Origin: Flavobacterium sp. JAD_PAG50586_2
GTDB taxonomy: Bacteria; Bacteroidota; Bacteroidia; Flavobacteriales; Flavobacteriaceae
NCBI GenBank assembly: GCA_023213215.1
Contig: CP096136.1
Coordinates: 248,001 to 312,000, forward strand
Direction of reading: 5' to 3'
Length of the DNA: 64,000 nucleotides
Position numbers and translations under genes: made by a program. The notes beneath the pieces were generated by a model, which saw only the letters and a program-made list of their open reading frames with translations, did no database searches and was not told the DNA's origin. Positions 1-8,680 of this stretch are shown here, piece after piece; positions within the stretch are counted from its first letter, which is position 1, and every line of letters starts with the position of its first letter.

Positions 1-123
1 TCCTCCCGGGTCATCGGCATTGATAGTTGTGGAAGGAGTAGTATCAGCAATTGAATCTGCCGTGCAGGATGTCATAACTGCTGATGACACTATAAAAAAC
101 GATAATATAATTAATTTTTTCAT
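1..123 (-). CDS. Lipoprotein, N-terminal part only
   Basis: The gene reads leftward out of the window, so only the first 41 codons are visible. They encode a basic start (MKK), a hydrophobic stretch and a lipobox ending in MTSC at about residue 20, followed by a Ser/Thr/Asp-rich linker. This is a lipoprotein signal peptide, so the mature protein is probably anchored in the outer or inner membrane. The start at 121-123 is the only reasonable Met ahead of the signal peptide. The function cannot be told because the mature domain is outside the window. Confidence 0.75.
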   Translation of the reverse strand, partial: MKKLIILSFFIVSSAVMTSCTADSIADTTPSTTINADDPGG

Positions 124-317
124 TGTTTTAAAATTTTGAAATTTGACATAGTTGTGGCTGTACGGGTTCTGCCCGAAGCCAATGCAATGGCATGACCAAT
201 ACATGTTTGAGTACTCAGATTTGTTTTTTTTGGGAAGTGAAGTGAGCTGGTACAGAACCGTTTAATTATACTTCCCGAATAAAAATTCAGTCCTGTAAAG
301 CATCACCTTTTAAGAAG

Positions 318-354
318 TAGTTTTGTACATTTGTTCTATCGCGATATAGAACAA
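318..354 (+). promoter_or_regulatory. Promoter with palindromic operator
   Basis: TAGTTTTG at 318-325 fits the Bacteroidetes -7 element TAnnTTTG. Immediately downstream, 331-354 is an inverted repeat with perfect 9-bp arms (TTGTTCTAT / ATAGAACAA) around a 6-bp centre. The palindrome covers the expected transcription start, the classical place for a repressor operator. It would control the gene starting at 468. I saw no convincing -33 TTG, so the promoter call is tentative; the palindrome is certain. Confidence 0.5.
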
Positions 355-407
355 GAACTAATTCTGAAGCAAAGGAATGTGCTTTTTGTATGAGTGTTTA
401 TAGGGAA

Positions 408-450
408 TTCCGACATTTCCGATGATTCCGAATAATTCCAAAAATTCCGA
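408..450 (+). repeat. Phased TTCCGA direct repeats
   Basis: TTCCGA or TTCCA occurs five times, starting at 408, 417, 426, 436 and 445, so with a 9-10 bp period. The block lies in the leader of the gene at 468 and ends 17 bp before its ATG. It could be an iteron-like protein-binding array or an mRNA leader element. The function is unknown. Confidence 0.55.
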
Positions 451-467
451 TTGTTAATTTGTTTTTA

Positions 468-1301
468 ATGAAGAAAATTACTTTTAAGGCCTATAAAGAA
501 GCTATTCTAAAACAGTATTTAGTTGCTCAAAAAAGCGATGCATCCGGAATTTTATCTACTCCTACTCCAGCCCAATTAAGAGATTTTTGCATATTGAAAT
601 GTAATAATGGATTGAGCCTTGCGGATAAAGAAGTGATGATGGCCTTTTTTGGTACTAAGAATGACGAAACCTTAAAACGATCAATTGAACATTGCAATAT
701 TGACAAATTTCGCCCTGTAATATCTTTTCTAAAAGGCGAAAAAGAAACGGAAAATCAAACAAGGGTCGGATTGGCAGCTATAATAGTAGATTTCAAGCCA
801 CGACCCTATACTGTTTTCTTAAATGATGGAAAGATTGATGATGACATAGCATCAGGCAGGTCAAATAACACAAAAGCAGTTGACGAATCTGGTGAAGACG
901 CTATCAAAAAAAGGACATCTTATAAAAGATGGGCATATATAGCATTGGCTATTTTAGGATTGTTTAGTTTCACGTATATCGTAAAATGCTTTGTTTGGCC
1001 TGAAAAGCAGTGCATGCAATGGCAAAAAGATCATTATGAAATGGTAGATTGTCAATGCGAAATAAATACACTGTTCGCTAGTGCTCCAGTCATTCCATTA
1101 GATGAAGATATAATAGAACTAAATAATTTAAAGGTTTGTGACACTACCATATTTTTTAGAGCAGGAAAGGCCATTATCTGGTACTGCAAAGTAGATGGAA
1201 AACCTGAGTTTTTTGATGAACCTGGATTTCACCCGATTACAGGGAATGGATTAAGACCAGTAACCCAATACATTATCGATAAATATGTAAAGGGGAAATA
1301 A
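468..1301 (+). CDS. Single-pass membrane protein of unknown function
   Basis: Encodes 277 aa from ATG 468; an upstream in-frame TTG at 459 is a less likely start. The N-terminal half (about 1-145) is soluble, mixed charge and probably cytoplasmic. One transmembrane helix follows a Lys/Arg cluster at about 152-172. The C-terminal part contains several Cys residues (CMQWQ..., DCQCE, VCDTT, WYCK) and would lie outside the cytoplasmic membrane, where disulfides are possible. It ends in a PGFHPITG...YIIDKYV segment. I recognise no characterised family. A palindromic operator and phased repeats precede it, suggesting it is regulated. The gene stands alone. Confidence 0.7.
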   Translation: MKKITFKAYKEAILKQYLVAQKSDASGILSTPTPAQLRDFCILKCNNGLSLADKEVMMAFFGTKNDETLKRSIEHCNIDKFRPVISFLKGEKETENQTRVGLAAIIVDFKPRPYTVFLNDGKIDDDIASGRSNNTKAVDESGEDAIKKRTSYKRWAYIALAILGLFSFTYIVKCFVWPEKQCMQWQKDHYEMVDCQCEINTLFASAPVIPLDEDIIELNNLKVCDTTIFFRAGKAIIWYCKVDGKPEFFDEPGFHPITGNGLRPVTQYIIDKYVKGK

Positions 1302-1311
1302 TTTAAAAAAA

Positions 1312-1330
1312 AGAGAGCTTTTCGCTCTCT
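1312..1330 (-). terminator. Rho-independent terminator for the 48-aa peptide gene
   Basis: AGAGAGC/GCTCTCT stem with a 5-nt loop. On the minus strand the stem is followed by a run of eight T, so it terminates the small minus-strand gene ending at 1346. It lies between two convergent genes and may also act weakly on the + strand. Confidence 0.7.
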
Positions 1331-1345
1331 CTCTTCGTTTTACCC

Positions 1346-1492
1346 TTATTTCTTTTCACCCGGTTTGTGAATATGAGGTTTTAAACCAGGATGTTTTGGC
1401 TGCGTTTCAGGTGTAACCCTATGTCTTCTGTCGGGTGTGCCATCTTCTTTTTTTGGTTTTGGACCAGGATTAATTGCTTTAGTTTTTTCCAT
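1346..1492 (-). CDS. 48-aa Pro/Lys-rich small protein
   Basis: An open frame of 48 codons from ATG at 1490-1492 to TAA at 1346-1348. The product is very basic, has repeated Pro-Gly/Pro-Lys pairs (NPGPKPKKEDG, KHPGLKPH) and has no Cys, no membrane segment and no signal peptide. It is probably intrinsically disordered. A terminator with a T-tract starts 16 bp after the stop, which supports a real transcription unit. No family is recognised; a nucleic-acid-associated or accessory peptide is possible but not shown. Confidence 0.55.
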   Translation of the reverse strand: MEKTKAINPGPKPKKEDGTPDRRHRVTPETQPKHPGLKPHIHKPGEKK

Positions 1493-2102
1493 AATGTTTT
1501 TAATTAACTATTGGTTGTAAAAATATGATTTCGTAAACTCACATCATTATGGTTTTCCGTAACCTAGTTAGTGAATCAAGCTTTAATTTTTCGGAAGTGG
1601 GAAAATAATAAAGTGGAAGTGGTAAAATGCTAAGTTACCCCATAACTACACCCATCAAAATCACCCCTTGCAAACCTTAATAAATACTAATATAATTCCA
1701 AAGGTTCGGGAGTGCTTGCTTTTTTCTAATATTTTAGAATATACATAAATCCGCTTGCTACACACCCATTCTGCTGAACAATTGGGAAAAAATAGATTAA
1801 TTCCGTTTGAAAAAAATCTACTAACTCTCCTCCTCTCATACAATTGTAATATTACTAGCGAATTTTAAATAATTTATACAGCTACGCCGCAATGTATACG
1901 ACTCAGTAAACATCTTATTATGAATCTTTTTTACCTTTTACGATTACCAGCTTATCATTTTGATTGTTACTTTTTAACGTCGAAATATGCTTTTTATCGA
2001 TTTAGCACTTGTTTTAGAACTCCTTTTCCCAATTATCAAATAGCATTGTATATTTTAGTATAATGTGAAAAATTGATGTTTAATTTCCTAAATCGGATCA
2101 AT
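1493..2102. other. Intergenic region, AT-rich
   Basis: No convincing gene in about 600 bp. The 60-codon minus-strand frame here lacks family signal and looks accidental. The segment near 1670-1720 (CAAACCTTA, then ATTCCAAAGGTTCGG) resembles 11545-11605 next to the IS1-like remnant, so this may be an old mobile-element scar. Confidence 0.4.
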
Positions 2103-2234
2103 ATGGAAAAAATTGATAAAAATATTTTAATAGCAAATTTTAAAAAGAATTTAGACAAAATAATTTTCTGGCCAACAAGAAATAATACAATGCAGTTTAC
2201 ACATCTATTACTTATTACTTCTATACAAATTTAA
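2103..2234 (+). CDS. Possible 43-aa peptide upstream of the KamA-like gene
   Basis: ATG 2103 to TAA 2232-2234 encodes 43 aa. The first half is Lys/Asp/Asn-rich and helix-like (MEKIDKNILIANFKKNLDKI); the second half is hydrophobic with Thr/Ser. It ends 41 bp before the radical SAM gene and on the same strand. A precursor-like peptide next to a radical SAM enzyme is attractive, but the frame is short, has no clear ribosome-binding site, and could be chance. Confidence 0.3.
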   Translation: MEKIDKNILIANFKKNLDKIIFWPTRNNTMQFTHLLLITSIQI

Positions 2235-2275
2235 GAGGCAATCACAATCATCAAAACCGTTTTAACCCAATTGTA

Positions 2276-3214
2276 ATGCAAGAAAAATTTACACCATATT
2301 TAAAACAACAATTTGAAAACCCTGCAATAGCTGAACAATATTTAATTCAGCCGAATGACATATTGCACAAATTTCAAAATCTTGACCCATTAAGTGAAGA
2401 TAGCCACCAACCTATTAAAGGATTAATTCACAAATACAAAAATAGGGTTTTAATAAAAGTATCTTACCGTTGTGCAGCACATTGTAGGTTTTGCACAAGA
2501 ATTAGAGAAATCGGGTCAAACGAAGGCGATTTAAAAAATGATGAAGCTATACAGAATATTATAAGCTACATAAAACAGCATACAGAAATTACTGATGTAA
2601 TACTTTCTGGTGGCGACCCGCTTTACACTCCAAAACAAACTTTGACAATACTTGAAGAACTTGAAAATATTGAAAGTGTAAAGGTTATAAGAATTGGAAC
2701 AAGATTGCCAATTCATAATCCAAAATCATTTTTATCTCTTGTTATCCAAAAAGTATTAGATAAGATTAGCGAAATTCAAAAGAAAAAACCTTTCATAATC
2801 CTTGTTCATTTCGAACATCCAGACGAACTAACAATAGAAACCATAGAAGTAATAAAGCAACTAAAACAAACAGGAGCAACACTTTTATCACAAACTGTTT
2901 TCTTAAAAGGCATCAACAACAATTTTGAAATTTTAAAGCAACTCTTTGAAAACCTATACTGGAATGGAGTTATGCCATATTATATTTATCGTTGCGATTA
3001 TGTTCAAGGTTTAGAACATTACGTTTGCAACATAAATGAAGAAGTTAAAATAATGACCGAGTTGCGAAAAGTATTAAGCGGAATTGCTTACCCAACTTAC
3101 ATAGTGGATGTTGAAGGTGAAGGAAAAATTCCCGTTCCGCTTTCCTTTTGGAGTAATATTAATTTAACCCAATGCACTGATTTTAATAACAATTCAATTA
3201 ACATACAAGTATAA
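2276..3214 (+). CDS. KamA-family radical SAM, PLP-dependent aminomutase-like protein
   Basis: 312 aa. The radical SAM cluster motif CxxxCxxC is at C66, C70 and C73 (YRCAAHCRFCTR). SGGDPL follows, as does RIGTRLPIHNP, which resembles the RIGSRTPV segment of lysine 2,3-aminomutases, then HFEHPDE and MPYYIYRCDYVQGLEHY. Lys284 in EGEGKIPVP matches the PLP-binding lysine of KamA/EpmB. Cofactor sets for both [4Fe-4S]/SAM and PLP are therefore present, supporting a 1,2-amino shift on an amino acid. The protein lacks the long C-terminal extension of KamA (about 416 aa) and is closer in size to EpmB (about 340 aa). No EF-P gene is nearby; the neighbour is a CysRS-like gene. The substrate is unknown. 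Confidence 0.85.
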   Translation: MQEKFTPYLKQQFENPAIAEQYLIQPNDILHKFQNLDPLSEDSHQPIKGLIHKYKNRVLIKVSYRCAAHCRFCTRIREIGSNEGDLKNDEAIQNIISYIKQHTEITDVILSGGDPLYTPKQTLTILEELENIESVKVIRIGTRLPIHNPKSFLSLVIQKVLDKISEIQKKKPFIILVHFEHPDELTIETIEVIKQLKQTGATLLSQTVFLKGINNNFEILKQLFENLYWNGVMPYYIYRCDYVQGLEHYVCNINEEVKIMTELRKVLSGIAYPTYIVDVEGEGKIPVPLSFWSNINLTQCTDFNNNSINIQV

Positions 3215-3330
3215 AACATTTGCAAAGGCTGGAAAAGAGATTTAAAGAACTTTAAAAGCCAGTACAGCAGGAAACGGCAGCATAATAGTGCTACCCTCTG
3301 AAAATGTATATTTTGGATCTTTGCTCTATA

Positions 3331-3361
3331 TTGTCCAAATGGTTTAATTTTGATAAATTTG
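3331..3361 (+). promoter_or_regulatory. Promoter of the CysRS-like gene
   Basis: TTG at 3331-3333, then 20 nt, then TAAATTTG at 3354-3361, a good match to the Bacteroidetes housekeeping promoter (TTG, N19-21, TAnnTTTG). Transcription would start near 3368, giving a leader of about 45 nt before ATG 3412. Confidence 0.6.
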
Positions 3362-3411
3362 TAAAATAAACTATGATAATCATAGTTGCTCGATAATTTG
3401 ACGCACCTTAT

Positions 3412-4847
3412 ATGACAAACAAAATTACAGAGAAATTAAGAATTTATAATACTGTATCAAAGCAAATTGAGCTTTTTCTTCCTATAAAAAAAGGCCAGGT
3501 AGGGTTATATGCATGCGGACCTACCGTTTATCATTATGCTCATATTGGCAATATGAGAACTTATGTTTTTGAAGATATCTTAAGAAGGACATTGGAATGT
3601 GCTGGCTACGATGTAAAACATGTTATGAATATTACTGATGTTGGACATTTACAATCGGATGCAGACGAAGGAGATGATAAAATGATGGTAGCATCTTTAA
3701 GAGAAAAAAGTCTCCTTGGGAAATTGCACGTTTTTATGAGGAAGAATTTCTAAGGCATTCTTCTATGCTAAATATTTGTCGGCCGCACATAATATGTCTA
3801 GCTACAGAGCACATTCCAGAAATGATCAAAATGGTACAAACACTAGTACAGAAAGAATATGCTTATATAAGCGATGGGAATGTTTATTTTGACGTATCAA
3901 AGTTTGACCGTTATACGGAATTTGCAGGTCTAACTATCGAAAGTCAGAAACAGACTGAAAGGGTGGATCATGATTCTAGGAAAAGAAACCAAGCTGATTT
4001 TGTTCTTTGGTTTTCACAATCAAAATTTCCCAATCAAATCATGAAATGGGATTCTCCTTGGGGTGTCGGATTTCCTGGTTGGCATGTTGAGTGCTCAGCT
4101 ATGGCAACAAAATATTTAGGGAAGCACTTTGATATACATTGTGGGGGTATAGATCACATTCGGGTGCATCACACAAATGAAATTGCTCAGTCTGAATGTT
4201 GCAATAATGAAAAATGGGTAAATTATTGGCTGCATGGAGAATTCTTAAATGTTGAAGATGGTAAAATGTCCAAATCAAAAGGAGATACCTTAACGATCGA
4301 TACTCTTGTCAGAGACGGCTTTGATCCATTGGATTATCGTTATTTTTTGCTAATTGCCCATTATCGAAGTTCTGTTGCTTTTAGTTATGATGGCTTAAAA
4401 ACTGCAAAGAATTCATTGCAAAAATTAAGAAAGCGGGTTTTGCAATGGAAAAGTGCAGATACAAATTATTCTGCTGAAATTTCTAGCAAAGCTATTGAGT
4501 ATCAGTCTCTATTTTGGGAGGCTGTATATAATGACTTGCATACCCCAAAAGCTATGGCGATTGCTTGGAATGTCGCTAAAAGTCATCGACTTAGCATAAG
4601 CGAGAAGATTATATTATTTAATGATTTTGACCGGGTTTTAGGCTTAGACTTATCATTGATTAAAAAAGAGGAAATTGTCTTAACTGAAGAACAAAATCAG
4701 TTAGTAAAGGATAGAGAGCATGCAAGAAAAAATAGACATTGGTCTGAGGCGGATAGGATAAGAATAGTGCTTCTTTCTCAAGGGATTCAGGTAGAAGATA
4801 CAGCAAATGGCTCAGAAATCTCATTCATAATTGAAAATAACACTTAA
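3412..4847 (+). CDS. cysS: Cysteinyl-tRNA synthetase-like protein (one frameshift)
   Basis: Two overlapping frames (3412-3753 and the frame containing 3765-4847) join into one class I CysRS of about 478 aa. The join is at the A6 run 3704-3709; seven A restore KKSPWEIARFYEEEFLRHS. The HIGH-type motif HIGNMR and KMSKS (GKMSKSKG) are intact. The zinc ligands are intact too: Cys in YACGPTVY, Cys in GWHVECSAM, and His/Glu in the HHTNEIAQ segment. It should be a working synthetase or a cysteine-activating relative. It differs in flavour from the usual flavobacterial CysRS, so it is probably a second, transferred copy. Its place between a KamA-like gene and a LuxE-like gene suggests a cluster-specific role: cysteine activation, or a resistant copy. 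Confidence 0.8.
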
Positions 4848-5026
4848 GATTCAACTTGCGCTATTATGTTACACAGATTTTCTGGGGTGAATTATACTTT
4901 AATTGATTAAATAAAAGTCAAATAATATTTGCATTTTCAAAAAAATATTAGTTACTTTATCAGCATTTCATAAGCATTTTTTCCGACGAAAGTATGCTAT
5001 TCTTTAACAAACTAAAAAACAAAATT

Positions 5027-5188
5027 ATGGAGAAATCAAAATCATTTAAGTTTGAAAATGTAGAGGTTACCGTACACAAAATCGTGGAGGGTGCTAAAAA
5101 TGAGCATCCCCGTTTGGCGACCAAAGAAGATGTCTATGTGGTAAAAGAAATTAAAGGAGCAACCTATGGCATCTTGATTGCTATGTAA
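5027..5188 (+). CDS. 53-aa small peptide (candidate precursor)
   Basis: MEKSKSFKFENVEVTV... runs to ...KGATYGILIAM. I chose ATG 5027 over the upstream in-frame ATG 4994, because the upstream residues (MLFFNKLKNKI) look like leader sequence and an A-rich stretch precedes 5027. The peptide is charged in its first 45 residues and ends in a short neutral, hydrophobic tail after a Gly-Ala, the layout of a leader plus core. It has no Cys. A strong terminator starts 23 bp after the stop, as for small abundantly made products. It lies between the CysRS-like and the adenylating-enzyme genes. No family is recognised; its role as a substrate is inference. Confidence 0.6.
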   Translation: MEKSKSFKFENVEVTVHKIVEGAKNEHPRLATKEDVYVVKEIKGATYGILIAM

Positions 5189-5210
5189 TTTCATTTAAAT
5201 TACTTGGTTG

Positions 5211-5237
5211 AAAGGGCAATTTTTTGCCCTTTTTTTA
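5211..5237 (+). terminator. Rho-independent terminator after the 53-aa peptide
   Basis: Stem AAAGGGCA/TGCCCTTT at 5211-5218 and 5225-5232 with a 6-nt loop, running into a T-tract. It separates the peptide gene from the ligase gene, so it may set a high peptide-to-enzyme ratio by partial read-through. Confidence 0.85.
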
Positions 5238-5270
5238 ATTAGTTTAATTGAATAGCTGATTTTGAAAGTT

Positions 5271-6497
5271 ATGGACTCTTTAAATAAAATACGATATCAA
5301 TTTCTGGAAAAGACTGTCGAGTACGCTTCAAAAAATATAGCGTTTTATGAAAACATTAAAACATTAGATGATGCGGTTTTGATTGATTCCAAATTTGTCG
5401 AATCAAATGCGGGGTTATTTTTAAATCCATTAGTCACTCCTGACTATTTTATTTTCACCAGTGGAACATCTGGCTTATTAAAAATGAGTCAGCATACTGA
5501 GTTTTCCTTGAACTATATGATTGAGTTCATGAGTTTGTTCAATCCCGAAAGAAATGCAAATTCATACGTTTTGAATTTGCAGGGAGGAGGTAGCGGAGCA
5601 ATACCCAAAAACGTAAATAATGTCTTGTCAATCTATGCGTGTAAGAAAAAACATTTTCAGTTAATTGAAAACCTTCTACTAAATGGCATTTCAAACAATG
5701 GCAATAACTACGTTATCGATATTCTGTGTGGTGGCCCTACACTAAAAGCACTGACTTTCTATTTGTTAAAAAGAAAATTTGATTTTTCGAAATGCAAAGT
5801 TAATTATCTGTTGTATGGTTCGGAACATCTCTGTCAACGATGGAAAAATATATTTGAGAAATATTGGAAAGCAGAAGTGCGGGAAAACTTTGGGCTTTCT
5901 GAGTTTTTGATGGCAATGGCTAGTAGACGTGACAATGAGTTTTATTATTTTAATGCTACTATTTTACCAGAAGTAGTTGATTGGGATAAAAAGATTATAA
6001 AGTCAAATATTAAAGAGGGTATAGGAGAATTATTATTAACTCATTTATATCCATTTGCACAACGTCAGATATTTTTAAGATATAGGACTGGAGATATTGT
6101 CAAATTTAAATACTTAGATAATGGAGAGCTCGGGTTCTATCCCTTGGGTAGAATTGCCAATAGTATTTTTATTGATGGCTATTTTGCGATAGGAGCGAAT
6201 GAAATAGTGGAGATTTTAGAGGAATTCCCAGAATTTCGCAGAGAAGAATTGAAGCTTTATGATGATAATAACTATGACAATTTGGGACAAGTTATTTTTT
6301 CGGTTTATAAAAATGAAATAACCATCGAATTGATGTTTGACCCCATACTTTTTAGCGATAAAACTGATTATTTAACAAATGAAATTAGACTTAAAATCAA
6401 ACTGGTAAGTCATGTTGATGATGATATGTTTAATCAGATTGTTGTGCGATTAGTTGCTCCAAGAGCAATTGATGATGATAGCGTCTGTCGATACTGA
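5271..6497 (+). CDS. LuxE/PaaK-like acyl-adenylating enzyme (ANL superfamily)
   Basis: 408 aa from ATG 5271 (TTG 5262 is an alternative start). The A3 phosphate loop FTSGTSG lies at about residue 64-70. ENFGLSEFL (A5 region) and RYRTGDIVKF (A8, ribose-binding Asp) follow in order. Overall length and motifs fit LuxE acyl-protein synthetase or phenylacetate-CoA ligase rather than the 500-aa acyl-CoA synthetases. It should adenylate a carboxylate and pass it to a thiol or amine acceptor. I did not find a clear A10 lysine in the short C-terminal lid. The neighbouring 53-aa peptide could be the acceptor or the substrate; no carrier-protein gene is visible. Confidence 0.7.
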   Translation: MDSLNKIRYQFLEKTVEYASKNIAFYENIKTLDDAVLIDSKFVESNAGLFLNPLVTPDYFIFTSGTSGLLKMSQHTEFSLNYMIEFMSLFNPERNANSYVLNLQGGGSGAIPKNVNNVLSIYACKKKHFQLIENLLLNGISNNGNNYVIDILCGGPTLKALTFYLLKRKFDFSKCKVNYLLYGSEHLCQRWKNIFEKYWKAEVRENFGLSEFLMAMASRRDNEFYYFNATILPEVVDWDKKIIKSNIKEGIGELLLTHLYPFAQRQIFLRYRTGDIVKFKYLDNGELGFYPLGRIANSIFIDGYFAIGANEIVEILEEFPEFRREELKLYDDNNYDNLGQVIFSVYKNEITIELMFDPILFSDKTDYLTNEIRLKIKLVSHVDDDMFNQIVVRLVAPRAIDDDSVCRY

Positions 6498-6533
6498 TTT
6501 AACCTACTTTTAGGAAAACGAAATCTAATGTGC

Positions 6534-6743
6534 CTAATTCAAGTGTTTCTTGGCTTCTTCGATTGAATCCTGTATCACATTCCCTCTGCAATTTTGACGT
6601 TGAGCCAATCCTAACGAACATGGAGCCAAAGTTCTCAACGGATCTCCTTGCTCTATTGAATCATTTACTCCCCAATGAAGAAAGTTTACTCCTCTTAATA
6701 TAACTGTTTGATTTCTTAAGATGATTGAATGCTCAAAAACCAA
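6534..6743 (-). pseudogene. Unrecognised ORF, probably a gene remnant
   Basis: Up to 69 codons on the minus strand with protein-like composition (RGVNFLHWGVND, GDPLRTLAPCSLG, EEAKKHLN), ending at TAG 6534. There is no good start codon; the reading seems to continue upstream in another frame (DREMTGYSLQAA), as in a decayed or frameshifted gene. It lies between the two convergent halves of the 2.1-10.2 kb cluster. The function is unknown. Confidence 0.3.
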
Positions 6744-6832
6744 CTGGCAGCTTGTAATGAATATCCTGTCATTTCCCTATCTGTAGTATATCCAAACACT
6801 AACTATCTATTGAAGCCTACGTTGTTTATTTT

Positions 6833-7785
6833 TCAACTAATTGAATGCATTATGCGTGCGTTACCTTTTTTTGAAGACATATACTGTTTGAGGATTTGTT
6901 CGGCTTGGGTTGCGTTTGCATATTGAATTAAATCAGTTAGTAAGTGATCAAGGTCTCCAATAATATCTGAGAATTGATTCCCCACGAGTTCTAGCGGGTG
7001 GGCTCTATAAACTTCATTCTGGTGGAGACGATCTTGAAAATAGGACATTACAATATCTGAAAGGGTGGGCGGATTTATGACAAAACCAATAGAAAAAGAT
7101 TCTCCTAATGTATGGGTTTTGTGCCAGTAACCCCGGGGAAGAAATGTTACTGTTCCTGGCGCGACCTCAAAATGAATCATATCCTCGTGCAAAGGTGCAG
7201 ATATGCGATTTCCCGTATATGGATGCTGCGCGTCAACATAGTATCTATTCGGATTATTTGGGAAAAAAGGAAACAAAGGACTTTTCAATACTTTGTTGGG
7301 CGCCAAGGACCATGTTTTTTTCCACATAGCTGTAGCATAAAATTTGTTTCATGATCAAAATGTATATCGACATTAACATTTGAATTAGCTAAGAATCCTT
7401 CACAACCAACAAATTGCTTTGGAATGCATAACTCATCAGCTAGGGAGCATCGCATAGCTTCAATTTCGGGATAATAAGTCAAATCCATGATATAAAACAT
7501 GGCTTCTTTCGAACGATACAAAGAAAGAAGTCGCGCTTTGTCAGCGATTGTTTCGCGACGACCATCTTCCCATAAGACAGCGACTGGATCGCGCAAATTT
7601 TCAATGATACGCTCATTGTTTCTAAAATCATCAATTTTACTAATTAAGCTAAATCGCTCCATAGAACCATGTCTGACATGATGACTATGTGGCCAGTGTT
7701 CGGAAAGAAAGGTGCTGGCCGCTTCTTTCCCAAACAACTCATCCAAAAAAGGTTCCGCTAATTGCTTTTTCATGATTTTATCCAT
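6833..7785 (-). CDS. JmjC/cupin-8-type Fe(II)/2-oxoglutarate oxygenase (one frameshift)
   Basis: Two frames (7785-7285 and 7327-6833) fuse at the T7 run 7315-7321; one more base gives LQLCGKKTWSLAP, the usual JmjC strand after the metal site. The product is about 317 aa. The Fe ligands are visible: H142 and D144 in VDIHFDHE, and the distal His in FLPRGYWHKT. This resembles bacterial ribosomal-oxygenase-like or small-molecule JmjC hydroxylases. It should hydroxylate a protein or peptide side chain using 2-oxoglutarate. It follows the methyltransferase on the same strand, with a gap of 94 bp. The break is probably a sequencing error. Confidence 0.7.
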
Positions 7786-7879
7786 TTAAAATTAGTTAAT
7801 ATACCATTGTAGTGAGCTATGTGGATTACCAATAGACCTCAGAAAATGTTAAAACTCTTACATATTTCTCATCTTAATT

Positions 7880-8680
7880 TCATTTGCAACCGTCAAAGTT
7901 CCCTCGGTATACATACCACGAAAATTGACCATTATTTGGAGCAACTTCTCGGCAATTAACGAGTATCCAAAGACGTCTTCTAATCAATTCCAGTTGTGAA
8001 ACCGTTGGGTCCAATAAGACCACATAAGGCTCTTGGCATGAATGCGCACAGGTGACATATTCAAGACGATCTAGCACACTACAAAACGTTGCCACACCAA
8101 AGGGATTAAATAGATAGATCAAATAGTTCTTCCCCATAGTATATCTAAAGTCTGTAGCAGAGCAATGCATAAATTGAACGTCAGATTTCACAGATGCTTG
8201 GCTCTGGAATTTCTGAAAATTATTTACTCCAATGCGCAGAAGACTTTTATGGATGTCCAAGCCAAAAATTTTTTGAAAGGGATAGTGGGACGCCAACAAT
8301 ACTACCCGGCCTTTTCCGCAACCAAAATCAACAAAAATATACTTTTTAAAATCGATGTTTAATACGCTCATTATCTCATAGAACATGCTTACCGGCGTGG
8401 CCCAATACATGACTGCGTCTTGCATTACTTCTTTCGGCATTTGAAAAAAACTAGTTCGCAATTTTCGGGTAGTATCTATTCCATATTTTCGATCGAAGTC
8501 ATAAGATGCTTCTGTAGACCATAACAGATAACGATGGCGGATATAAGAAATTCGCATTCGTTTAAAAGTACCAAGCAATCCCCACTCCATACTTCCCAAA
8601 ATTACGTCCTTGATCTCATCGATTCCTGAAGAAATAATCTCTCTCCTCCTACTTGATTTAAAGTTTTGGTTCGTCATCAT
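7880..8680 (-). CDS. Class I SAM-dependent methyltransferase
   Basis: 266 aa. The glycine-rich SAM-binding loop is at 117-125 (VDFGCGKGR), followed by GLDIHKS (motif II acidic residue) and YLIYLFNPFG (motif IV region). The N-terminal 110 residues are helical and unassigned. The ATG at 8680 overlaps the end of the upstream thioredoxin-fusion gene by 23 bp, so translation is probably coupled. The substrate cannot be told; a cluster-specific O-, N- or C-methylation is the simplest reading. Confidence 0.75.
   Translation of the reverse strand: MMTNQNFKSSRRREIISSGIDEIKDVILGSMEWGLLGTFKRMRISYIRHRYLLWSTEASYDFDRKYGIDTTRKLRTSFFQMPKEVMQDAVMYWATPVSMFYEIMSVLNIDFKKYIFVDFGCGKGRVVLLASHYPFQKIFGLDIHKSLLRIGVNNFQKFQSQASVKSDVQFMHCSATDFRYTMGKNYLIYLFNPFGVATFCSVLDRLEYVTCAHSCQEPYVVLLDPTVSQLELIRRRLWILVNCREVAPNNGQFSWYVYRGNFDGCK

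Noticed and set aside
1661-1843. 60-codon minus-strand frame
   Set aside because: Short, no start context and no protein-like pattern; it overlaps a sequence shared with the 11.5 kb mobile-element remnant.
6729-6926. 65-codon + strand frame between the two half-clusters
   Set aside because: It overlaps the end of the JmjC gene on the other strand and has no family signal.
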